From Chloroflexota bacterium (GTDB lineage Bacteria > Chloroflexota > Limnocylindria > Limnocylindrales > CSP1-4), in NCBI GenBank assembly GCA_021777365.1, contig JAJYDP010000143.1, forward strand, positions 1 through 9,759: 9,759 nucleotides of DNA, in the 5' to 3' direction. The notes beneath the pieces are model-generated. The model worked only from the letters and a program-made list of their open reading frames with translations. It ran no database searches and was not told the DNA's origin. Shown here piece after piece: positions 1 through 5,829 of the stretch (position 1 is the stretch's first letter; each line of letters starts with the position of its first letter). The translations under genes were made by a program, and so were the position numbers.

Positions 1-1050
1 AGGGCCCGCCGCGGCCTGAGGGCGAGGCCCACGCCGGCCAGGGCAAAGAGGGGCGTCCACAGGACCGCCGCGTAGCGGGCGTCGAGGAGGGGACGCCAGA
101 GGCTCAGCGCGACCAGCACGAGGACGGCCGCGATCCCCGCCGCCGCGCAGAAGGCCGCCGCACGGCGCCCCGCGGCCCCCAGCCGGTCGCGTCGGAGGAC
201 GAGCACCAGCAGCGCCAGGCCGCCGCTCGCGATGGCGAGCCCCTGCAGGACCTGCAGCGCGGTTTCGAACGGGATGCCCGCGCCGATGGGCGGGCCGGAC
301 AGGAACTGCGCGAGGGTGCCGGCGACCGTCGCGACGCCGAGTGGCTGCACCCAGAAGGGGACGGTAGCATGCGCGAACTGGGCCTGCGCCACCGCCAGCC
401 AGGGCGCCAGCGTGGCCAGGGCGCCGGCGGTCGCGACGGCCGCGACCGCGATGGTGCGCGGCGCGGCGCGGAGCCACCAGGCGGCCGCGGCCAGGGTCGC
501 GAGGATGGCCACCACGGCGAAGTAGTCGGTCCAGGCCGCGAGCGCGGCGACCAGGCCGTAGGCCGCCCAGCGCCCCCGGGCCGGGACGCTCCATCGCGCG
601 CCACAGGAGCAGGGTGGCGGCGACCACCAGGGTGGCGGCCAGCGTGTACATCCGGGCATCGCGCGCGGCGATCACGGTCGTCGGCACCAGTGCGACGAAG
701 GCCGCCGCCCACAGGCCGGCCCCGTCCCCATGAACGCGGCGGGCCAGGGCGGCCAGGAGCGGGATCAGGACTGTGCCGGCAGCGGCCGAGCCCAGGCGCA
801 GGGTCCACGGCGCGGCGTCGACCTGCGCCACGAGGTGCTCCAGCACGTAGTACAGGGGCGGTGCGCTGTCGCGACTGACCGCCGCGAGCATCGCCCCCAG
901 CGGGCGGCGCACCACGACGGCCGTAAAGGCCTCGTCGCGCCAGAGGGGCTGCTGCGCGAGGAAGACGACACGGAACAGTCCGCCCAGCGCGGTGATCGCG
1001 ACGAGGCTCGGCGCATACCGCCATCGGCGGGTCGGCGGGTTCCCCATCAT
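1..1050 (-). CDS. GT39/PMT_2-type membrane glycosyltransferase, frameshifted, C-terminus cut by window start
   Basis: Integral membrane glycosyltransferase of the GT39/ArnT-like superfamily (RgtA/B/C/D-like domain), which moves a sugar from a polyprenyl-phosphate donor to a lipid, glycan or protein on the outer face of the membrane; the acceptor is unknown. The ATG at 1050 overlaps the TGA of the upstream gene (ATGA). Reading down from 1050 gives WRDEAFT after the first membrane segment (the acidic DE pair is the family's catalytic site), then SAPPLYYVLEHL, then ARDARMYTLA; all three are hallmarks of the family. Near 573-577 the frame changes: after ERPGPG the sense continues one base later as RWAAYGLVAALAAWTDYFAVV and runs open, hydrophobic and stop-free to base 1. 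Removing one G (minus strand) restores a single frame of about 349 codons in the window. The family usually has about 450-600 residues, so the C-terminus lies outside. No strong ribosome binding site is visible; translational coupling to the upstream gene is likely. Confidence 0.8.
   Translation of the reverse strand, partial: MMGNPPTRRWRYAPSLVAITALGGLFRVVFLAQQPLWRDEAFTAVVVRRPLGAMLAAVSRDSAPPLYYVLEHLVAQVDAAPWTLRLGSAAAGTVLIPLLAALARRVHGDGAGLWAAAFVALVPTTVIAARDARMYTLAATLVVAATLLLWRAMERPGPGALGGLRPGRRARGLDRLLRRGGHPRDPGRGRLVAPRRAAHHRGRGRRDRRRPGHAGALAGGGAGPVRACYRPLLGAATRRRDGRRHPRAVPVRPAHRRGHPVRNRAAGPAGARHRERRPGAAGARPPTRPAGGRGAPCGGLLRGGGDRGRPRAGRAEPLASPPRRPLRGGPVDAPLCPGRRGPRPQAAAGP
573..577 (-). other. 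Apparent +1 frameshift in a five-base homopolymer (GT39 gene 1)
   Basis: A run of five C on the plus strand (five G in the coding sense). Upstream protein sense is in the frame of the ATG at 1050. Downstream sense (WTDYFAVV and the following membrane segments) is in the frame reached by dropping one G. It could be an assembly indel or a true mutation. Confidence 0.75.
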
Positions 1051-2577
1051 GGCGCCACCGACCACACCGTGGGCGTGCCCGCCGGGTCTCGCGCGACCGG
1101 CACGGCTCGTTCCGCCGCCGCCGACCCAAGGGCGCGCACGAGGTCGCCCTCGGTCCGGGCGATGACCTGCGAGTAGGTGCCGGGGTCGCCGAGCGTGTCA
1201 CCCGGCGCGATGATCGTCGGGGGGTCATGGAAGTCGAGGAAGCGCACCACCGTCGCGCTGTAGTCGTCGAGGATCACGGCGGCGTGCGGGGTCTCACGCG
1301 CGGCATCCGCCATGGCGACCAGGTCGTACGTGTAGGCCTCGTAGCGGTCGGCGATCGGACGCGCGAGATAGGCCGTGCCGCTGCCGTTCGCGAGGGCCAC
1401 GAGACCCACGGCCGACGCCAGGCCGGCCAGCCGCCCGGCCCCCGCGGACCCTGACCAGGCCGACCAGCTCGACGAGCCCGAGCCCGATCGTCACCGCGAG
1501 CGGCACCGCGAGCCCGAGTGCGCGCAGGAAGTGCGGCGAGTCGCCCTCGATCGCCACGAGCGGTGGCACGAGGAAGAGCGGCAGGCTCCACAGCACGAGC
1601 GCATGGGCGGCGTCGCGCCGTCGTCGCCACAGCCGCGCGAGGCCGAGCACCGCAACGATGGAGAGGGGCCAGCCGAGCAGGGGCAGCGCGGCGACATCGT
1701 GGCGCGCATTGGGATCGCCGACCAGGGCGAACATCCCCAGCGTGCGGACCCAGTGGCCCAGCAGACCGCTGTCGGCCTGCACGTCCGGATTGAACGGCGT
1801 CACCTCGGCCATGCGCCCGAGGTAGTTCGACGGGTCCGCGAGCGCGGCGCCGAGCATGGGGACGGCGACGATGAGGAACGCCACCGTGAACGCGGGGGCT
1901 CCCGCACGCAGCCGCGCGCAGGTGGGGCGATCGACCCGACGCAGCCACAGCAGCCAGACGAGGACCAGCACCGGCAGCAGTTTGAGCGGCTGGTACGTGT
2001 ACAGCGCGGCGATCGAGGTCACTGCGCCGGCGAGCACCGCCGTGCGTCTGGAGGGCCGGTCGAGCCAGGCGAGCAGGGCAGCCATGGCGAGAGCGCCCAG
2101 CAGCGGCACGAGCATGTTGCGCATCCCGTCGCGGCTGATGCTCACGAGCCACAGGGAGCCGGCTGCCCACGCCGCGGCCGCCAGGCCGGCCCAAGTGCCA
2201 AAGCGACGGCCGAGGAGCCAGATGGCGACCACCGCGAGGACGCCGATGCCCGCCGTGGTGGCGCGCAGGGCCAGCACGGTCTCGCCGGCCAGCCGGAAGA
2301 CCGCAGCGACGAGGTACCCGAAGAGCGCTTCGCGACCCCCGTCGCCGTGAAAGAAAACGGGGTGGAATCCGGCCACGTACAGCAGCCGCTGGGCGTCGAG
2401 CCCTTCGGCCGCCTCGTCCGGGTAGAGCCCGCCCGGGTTGCTGCCGAGATCGGCAAACCGCAGGATCGTTGCGACGACCACGATGGCGCCAAGTGCCGCT
2501 GCGGTCATCCAGCGTGCCGCGCCCCACCGCCCGGTGCGCTCCGGGGCGCGATTCCCTTCGAGCCGCGGCTGCTCCAA
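1047..2577 (-). CDS. GT39/PMT_2-type membrane glycosyltransferase, frameshifted near its C-terminus
   Basis: A second polytopic glycosyltransferase of the same superfamily. The start is a TTG at 2577, chosen because GGAGGG lies 7 bases upstream; an internal ATG (residue 24) has no comparable site. After the first membrane segment comes LYPDEAAE (residues 51-58, catalytic acidic pair), then SISRDGMRNML (about 146-155), ALYTYQPLKLLP (about 191-202), GDPNARHDVAALP (about 287-299) and DSPHFLRALG (about 346-355); the last two are typical of bacterial, notably Chloroflexota, members. About ten membrane helices are apparent. The frame breaks at a five-C run (1439-1443): the first frame degenerates into an Arg/Gly-rich tail, while the sense resumes one base over as AGRLAGLASAVGLVALANGSG followed by a soluble C-terminal part ending SVAP at 1047. 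Without one base the gene is exactly 510 codons including stop, which supports a single-base insertion. It is the first gene of a pair with the downstream glycosyltransferase. Confidence 0.85.
1439..1443 (-). other. Apparent +1 frameshift in a five-base homopolymer (GT39 gene 2)
   Basis: Five C on the plus strand. With one G (sense) removed, VELVGLVRVRG joins smoothly to AGRLAGLASAVGLVALANGSG and the total length becomes a whole number of codons. It is the same kind of lesion, in the same kind of run, as at 573-577. Confidence 0.8.
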
Positions 2578-2582
2578 GGCCG

Positions 2583-2617
2583 ATCCCTCCGTGGCGGCAT
2601 GGCCGCCCTGGAGGGAT
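2583..2617 (-). promoter_or_regulatory. Near-perfect inverted repeat covering the ribosome binding site of the GT39 gene
   Basis: Arms ATCCCTCC (2583-2590) and GGAGGGAT (2610-2617) pair fully. An inner stem GGCGGC (2593-2598)/GCCGCC (2602-2607) also pairs fully around a three-base loop, and the two stems are separated by a 2x2 internal loop that includes one G-T pair. On the minus-strand transcript the 3' arm contains GGAGGG, the ribosome binding site of the TTG start at 2577. If transcribed whole, the hairpin would hide that site. There is no T-run after it on either strand, so it does not look like a standard terminator. If transcription starts at the nearby TAGAAT box, the left arm is outside the RNA and the repeat would instead be a DNA operator. 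Confidence 0.6.
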
Positions 2618-2621
2618 TCTA
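2616..2621 (-). promoter_or_regulatory. Possible -10 box (TAGAAT) for the GT39 pair
   Basis: TAGAAT on the minus strand matches five of six consensus bases. It would place the transcript start near 2609 and give a leader of about 30 bases to the TTG at 2577. No good -35 is found 16-18 bases upstream, so this is tentative. The box overlaps the outer end of the inverted repeat at 2583-2617. Confidence 0.3.
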
Positions 2622-2854
2622 GGCGCCGACCAACCCCGTTCCGGGCGGGCTTACTCGAAGATGCGAGCGGTGCCGATCACGACCTGTGCGGCTGGATTGG
2701 CACCCAGGGAACCCTGGCGGGGATTGGCGACCCGAACGGGGCGCATCCGCCTTGACGCGCAGTGTGTCCACCTGTCTGACCATCTGCGGCATCGCACCCT
2801 CACGAGGTTGCTCACATCGTGGGTGCAGCGTGCTGACGGGCGACCCCGACCTTA
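2618..2854. other. Divergent intergenic region without a gene
   Basis: No supportable coding sequence on either strand. It holds a small inverted repeat CCAGGG-AA-CCCTGG (2704-2717), a direct repeat GGATTGGC at 2694-2701 and 2721-2728 flanking that palindrome, and the larger hairpin at 2794-2826. No tRNA or known riboswitch shape is recognised. The region separates the leftward glycosyltransferases from the rightward DUF4260-TetR pair. Confidence 0.5.
2794..2826. repeat. Inverted repeat upstream of the DUF4260-TetR promoter
   Basis: GCACCC (2794-2799) and ACGA (2802-2805) pair with TCGT (2817-2820) and GGGTGC (2821-2826). This gives ten base pairs with a two-base bulge (TC) and an 11-base loop. 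It ends 32 bases before the -35 box at 2859. It may be a protein binding site or a terminator remnant; there is no T-run. Confidence 0.35.
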
Positions 2855-2869
2855 GCTATTGACAGTAGC
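2855..2869 (+). promoter_or_regulatory. Candidate TetR operator over the -35 box
   Basis: GCTATTGACAGTAGC is a 15-bp pseudo-palindrome: GCTA/TAGC and TG/CA pair, with one mismatched pair and an unpaired centre. It contains the TTGACA -35 hexamer. TetR-family regulators commonly bind palindromes of about this size over their own promoters, and a TetR gene is the second gene of the transcript that starts here. The assignment is inference from position and symmetry. Confidence 0.5.
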
Positions 2870-2888
2870 CATGAAGGCGAAGTATCGT
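2859..2888 (+). promoter_or_regulatory. Sigma-70-type promoter of the DUF4260-TetR operon
   Basis: A perfect -35 TTGACA (2859-2864), an 18-base spacer and TATCGT (2883-2888, four of six consensus bases). The predicted start near 2895 leaves a leader of about 43 bases before the ATG at 2938, which has AGGGGGG (about 2925-2931) six bases upstream. Confidence 0.6.
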
Positions 2889-2937
2889 AGCCGTGAGGTC
2901 GGTTGACGACGGCAGAACGCGATCAGGGGGGACGGCG

Positions 2938-3387
2938 ATGAGGGCGATGACTGCGGCGCTGGCGAGCGAGCGCGCAGGAGCGGTGTCGCGCGACGGCCTC
3001 CACGCCGTCACGGGCACGCCCCGCGTGTGGCTTCGTGCGGAGGGGGTGGCCGCGCTCGTCGCGGGTGCAGCGCTCTACCTCCATCTGGGCGGCCCGCTCC
3101 TCTGGCTCGTGCCGCTGCTGTTTGCGGTCGACGTCTCGATGGTCGGGTACCTCGGCGGGCCCCGCCCCGGGGCCCTCGTCTACAACCTCGCCCACAACTG
3201 GGTGGCCGGCCTCGCCGTGCTGGCACTGGCGTGGTGGCTCGGGTCGGCGCCGCTTGCGCTCGGCGGCGCGATCCTGGTCGCGCACACCGGCCTGGACCGT
3301 ACCCTGGGCTACGGCTTGAAGTACCCCACCGCGTTCGCCGACACGCACCTCGGTCGGCTCGGGCGACCCCGGGGAGCCGGCCGATGA
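2938..3387 (+). CDS. DUF4260-family small membrane protein
   Basis: A 149-residue protein of the DUF4260 family, whose function is not known. After a polar N-terminus of about 30 residues there are roughly four hydrophobic segments (about 36-50, 53-71, 80-100, 103-117), then the family signature: HTGLDRTLGYGLKYP (about 116-130) and FADTHLGRLGR (about 133-143). The family is usually about 110-130 residues, so the N-terminal extension is slightly long. I chose the ATG at 2938 for its AGGGGGG site 6 bases upstream; an in-frame GTG at 2893 lies at the predicted transcript start and an ATG at 2947 is also possible. Its stop overlaps the start of the TetR gene (ATGA), so the two are almost certainly one operon. 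The TetR protein may control this gene in response to a small molecule, but no substrate can be read from the sequence. Confidence 0.85.
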   Translation: MRAMTAALASERAGAVSRDGLHAVTGTPRVWLRAEGVAALVAGAALYLHLGGPLLWLVPLLFAVDVSMVGYLGGPRPGALVYNLAHNWVAGLAVLALAWWLGSAPLALGGAILVAHTGLDRTLGYGLKYPTAFADTHLGRLGRPRGAGR

Positions 3388-3995
3388 GCCCGGCGCGCGC
3401 CCGGACCTCGCGGGCCGCGATCATCGCGGCCGCCCGCGACCTGCTCGAGGACGGTGGCCTGGAGGCCGTCTCGATGGCCGGCGTCGCCGAGCGCGTGGGG
3501 ATCAAGGCCCCCTCGCTGTACAAGCACTTCGACGACCGGAGCTCGCTCCTCGCCGCCCTCGCGACGGAGGTGGCGCTCGAGCTCGGGCAGAGCCTGGTCG
3601 ACGCGGCGGCGCGCTCCGGCGCGGAGCCGTCGGCGCGACTGCGGGCGCTCGCCGCCACCTACCGATCGTTCGCCCTGGCGACGCCGCGGGCCACCGCCCT
3701 CCTGTTCGCGAGCGTCGCCCCCGGTGTGGCACCGACCCCCGAGGCCCAGGCGGAGGCCGCGCGCCCGGTACTCGAAGCGACCGAGGCGCTCGTCGGGCGG
3801 GCGCGTGCGCTGTCCGCTGCCCGCCTGCTGACCGCGTTCGCGTACGGGTTCACCAGCATGGAGTCGGCGGGTGCGTTCCGCTTCGGGGGGGATGTCGAGG
3901 AAGCGTACCGGTTCGGCGTCTCGGTGTTGTCGGCTGGGTTGGAGCAGGGTGTCGCGGCCCCGCCGGACGCCCGAGGGACCCATGCTCGGGCGTGA
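3384..3995 (+). CDS. TetR/AcrR-family transcriptional regulator with WHG-type C-terminal domain
   Basis: A 203-residue cytoplasmic one-component repressor. The N-terminal helix-turn-helix is clear: RAAIIAAARDLLEDGGLEAVS (10-30), then MAGVAERVGI and the recognition helix with KAPSLYKHFDDRSSLLAAL (41-59), the classic TetR pattern. The remaining all-helical part (about 70-190), with AATYRSFALATP and a later AFAYGFTSMESAGAF, resembles the WHG/TetR_C_33 ligand-binding and dimerisation domain. The ATG at 3384 overlaps the DUF4260 stop and has GGGGAG upstream, which indicates translational coupling. The gene probably represses its own operon through the palindrome at 2855-2869. It faces the oxidoreductase gene ending at 4070; the 74-base convergent gap shows no convincing terminator. 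Confidence 0.9.
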   Translation: MSPARARTSRAAIIAAARDLLEDGGLEAVSMAGVAERVGIKAPSLYKHFDDRSSLLAALATEVALELGQSLVDAAARSGAEPSARLRALAATYRSFALATPRATALLFASVAPGVAPTPEAQAEAARPVLEATEALVGRARALSAARLLTAFAYGFTSMESAGAFRFGGDVEEAYRFGVSVLSAGLEQGVAAPPDARGTHARA

Positions 3996-4069
3996 GCCGA
4001 CCGTGACGTCGTGCTCGTTGCACTGATGCGCCACGATCCGTTCATGGTGTGGGTGCCCCGCTCCGGTTA

Positions 4070-4924
4070 TTAGCCCACGGCCGCGATAACCTCGCGCCCG
4101 AACCGCTCGATCATCGCCGGGTCGCCGGGCCCCGGCCAGACGTTGAGCACGATGCGCTGCACCCCAGCATCGCGATACGCAACCATGCGGTCTCGCTGCT
4201 CGGCGGCCGGCAACGCCGCGTCGGCGTCCCCCCACATCAGCATGGCCGAGCGCGCCACCGCAGCGGGGTCCCGCCCGACGGCCCGACAGGCGGCATCCAA
4301 GTGGGTGAACACCTCGCGGCATGTGGCCGGCGTCGGGGAGTCGAGGTTGAGCTCGTCGGCGTACGTGGCGGCCAGGCGCACCAGCCGCGGCTTCCCGTAC
4401 CCGCCCACGACGATCGGCGGATGCGGACGCTGCAGCGGCTTCGGCTCGCAGACCGCATCCTGCAGCCGGTAGTGGCGGCCGCTGAAGCTAAAGTGAGCCG
4501 AAGTCCACAAGCCGCGCACGATCTGCAGCTGCTCCTCCAGCAGCTCGAAGCGCTCCGCGCGCGGTGGATCGGGTAGCCCGAACCGCTGGTGCTCCGGCGC
4601 ATACCAGCCCGCGCCGATGCCGAGCTCGACCCGGCCGCCGCTCATCTCGTCGATGGTGGTCACGATCTTCGCCAGGGCGACCGGGTGCCGGAAGGTGACC
4701 GGCGAGACCATGGTCCCGAGGCGGATCCGCCGCGTGTCGCGGGCGAGGCCCGCGAGGGTGGTCCAGGCGTCGCTGGCGGGCCGGTCCCACGCACCTTCCA
4801 GGGAGAGCCAGTGATCCGAGCGCACGAAGCCGTCGAAGCCGGCAGACTCGGCTGCCCGCGCGAGCTCGAGCATCGCCGTGTAGGCGAGCCCTTCCTGCGG
4901 GTCCACCATCAGCGCGAACCGCAT
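4070..4924 (-). CDS. Luciferase-like (LLM) oxidoreductase, probably F420-dependent
   Basis: A 284-residue cytoplasmic TIM-barrel protein of the bacterial luciferase-like superfamily. The start MRFALMVDPQEGLAYTAML and GFDGFVRSDHW (29-39) resemble the F420-dependent subgroup I know as TIGR03560. Other family marks are RIRLGTMVSPVTFRHPVALAK (66-86), IDEMSGGRVELGIGAGW (91-107), APEHQRFG and ERFELLEEQLQIVRGLW (124-140), FSGRHYRL (147-154), and PHPPIVVGGYGKPRLVRLAATYADELN (167-193). Such enzymes use reduced F420 (or FMN) as hydride carrier; the substrate is unknown. The ATG at 4924 is preceded by GGGAGGG about 10 bases upstream. The open frame continues upstream to 5281 but there overlaps the next gene and loses family character. 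It lies 43 bases downstream of the nucleotidyltransferase-like gene on the same strand, so they may share a transcript, though no functional link is known. Confidence 0.92.
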   Translation of the reverse strand: MRFALMVDPQEGLAYTAMLELARAAESAGFDGFVRSDHWLSLEGAWDRPASDAWTTLAGLARDTRRIRLGTMVSPVTFRHPVALAKIVTTIDEMSGGRVELGIGAGWYAPEHQRFGLPDPPRAERFELLEEQLQIVRGLWTSAHFSFSGRHYRLQDAVCEPKPLQRPHPPIVVGGYGKPRLVRLAATYADELNLDSPTPATCREVFTHLDAACRAVGRDPAAVARSAMLMWGDADAALPAAEQRDRMVAYRDAGVQRIVLNVWPGPGDPAMIERFGREVIAAVG

Positions 4925-4967
4925 CGCTGCCGGTCCCTCCCAGTTCCGAACGTCTGGCCCGAGCCCG

Positions 4968-5759
4968 TCAGTGGCGGACTTCCTCGGGTGTCTCATACCA
5001 GCGCACCCGTTCCCCGACCCGCGCCCGAGCCTTCCAGGCCACCGACTTAGGCGCGCCGGCGATCGCGGCGCGCAGCGCCTCGATCTGCGCCGCGACGTCG
5101 TAGCTCGCGCCCGGGGCAGGCTGCTCGGTCCACAGCTCCGCGACCTTGCGGAGGTTGCGCTCCACGGTGTGGCAGAAGCCCCAGTCGGAGCCCAGGACGG
5201 CCCGCAGGCGGCGCAGGTCGATCGTGTCGGTGTCCGACTCGCCGAGCGGGTGGTCGGCCAGCAGGCAGAGCCCGTCGCCAAGGTCCTTCCGGTTGATCTC
5301 CCAGATCTGGAGTTTGGTCAGGAGCAGGTCGGCGAGCGGAATGGTCGGCTCAGCCGACGCCAGCCGATCGTGCAAGTCGAGCCGGTGACTCATGGTGAGC
5401 TCGTCAAAGATCACATCGATCGTCCAGCGACCGTCGGGCGCACCGTAGTTCAGTCGCTGTGCACCATGCAGCGCGTTGAACAGCTTCTCCGGCACATAGC
5501 CCTGCGCCTCGAAGAACGCCTTGACTGCGCTGCGCGCGCCCGAGCCGGCTGCGAAGTCCAGGTCGGCGTACTCCCTTGCGAACGGCGCGCGACGCACCGA
5601 CGGCGAGCGGAGCCAGACACCGAGGCCGCCCATGAGGCGCAGCGGGAGCCGTTGCGCGAGCGCGGCCGTCGCCAGGCGTTCAGCTTCGGCCCGGATGTCG
5701 GCCAGGATCGCAGGCGCGGTAGGGGCGTGCGGAACCTCGGATGGCGGCATGCTCGTCAC
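4968..5759 (-). CDS. Nucleotidyltransferase-fold protein of unknown function (Pol-beta/AbiEii-like)
   Basis: A 263-residue soluble protein. The visible features fit the Pol-beta nucleotidyltransferase fold: RLMGGLGVWLRS (41-52) supplies the GG of the nucleotide-binding turn, YADLDFA (64-70) the paired metal-binding acids, and WTIDVIFDE (112-120) the third acid on the next strand. PLADLLLTKLQIWEINRKDLGD (141-162) is the helix with KLQ and KD seen after the core in AbiEii-like and related proteins. I do not recognise a named family with confidence; these folds include antibiotic-modifying enzymes, toxins and inactive relatives. No AbiEi-like or other antitoxin partner adjoins it, which argues against a standard toxin-antitoxin pair. 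The start is a GTG at 5759; an ATG three codons later (5750) is equally possible because neither has a strong ribosome binding site. It begins just downstream (minus sense) of the terminator hairpin. Confidence 0.75.
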   Translation of the reverse strand: MTSMPPSEVPHAPTAPAILADIRAEAERLATAALAQRLPLRLMGGLGVWLRSPSVRRAPFAREYADLDFAAGSGARSAVKAFFEAQGYVPEKLFNALHGAQRLNYGAPDGRWTIDVIFDELTMSHRLDLHDRLASAEPTIPLADLLLTKLQIWEINRKDLGDGLCLLADHPLGESDTDTIDLRRLRAVLGSDWGFCHTVERNLRKVAELWTEQPAPGASYDVAAQIEALRAAIAGAPKSVAWKARARVGERVRWYETPEEVRH

Positions 5760-5776
5760 TGGCCACGAGCTTACCA

Positions 5777-5809
5777 GCAGCGACCCCGGCCGGCGGCCGG
5801 GGTCGCTGC
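5777..5809 (-). terminator. Perfect 15-bp hairpin after the APC permease gene
   Basis: The arms 5777-5791 and 5795-5809 are exact reverse complements around a three-base loop; each is GC-rich and ends in CGACCCCGG or its complement. It lies 20 bases beyond the permease stop and before the next minus-strand gene. No U-run follows, so if it terminates transcription it does so as a strong hairpin alone or with help from Rho. It is symmetric and would form on either strand. Confidence 0.7.
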
Positions 5810-5829
5810 GCGCACGAGCATGCCCAGGC

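Noticed and set aside
104..1228. Minus-strand open frame of 374 codons
   Set aside because: It overlaps the GT39 gene in the wrong frame and is Arg/Pro/Ser-rich. The true sense is carried by the other two minus frames on either side of the frameshift at 573-577.
1274..2527. Minus-strand open frame of 417 codons
   Set aside because: Wrong frame over the GT39 gene, Arg/Ala/Gly/Pro-rich; the overlapping frame starting at 2577 has the family motifs.
1375..2622. Plus-strand open frame of 415 codons
   Set aside because: Antisense shadow of the GT39 gene, with low-complexity charged composition and no motif.
4065..4091. Inverted repeat GGTTAT/ATAACC at the stop of the oxidoreductase gene as a terminator
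   Set aside because: Only six pairs, AT-rich stem with a 15-base loop that includes the stop codon, and no T-run; chance is likely.
4925..5281. N-terminal extension of the LLM oxidoreductase frame
   Set aside because: It overlaps the well-supported gene at 4968-5759 in another frame and is Ser/Arg/Thr-rich. Family similarity begins exactly at the ATG at 4924.
4968..5759. Toxin-antitoxin interpretation (AbiEii-like toxin)
   Set aside because: No AbiEi-like or other small antitoxin gene adjoins it; both neighbours are a permease and an oxidoreductase.
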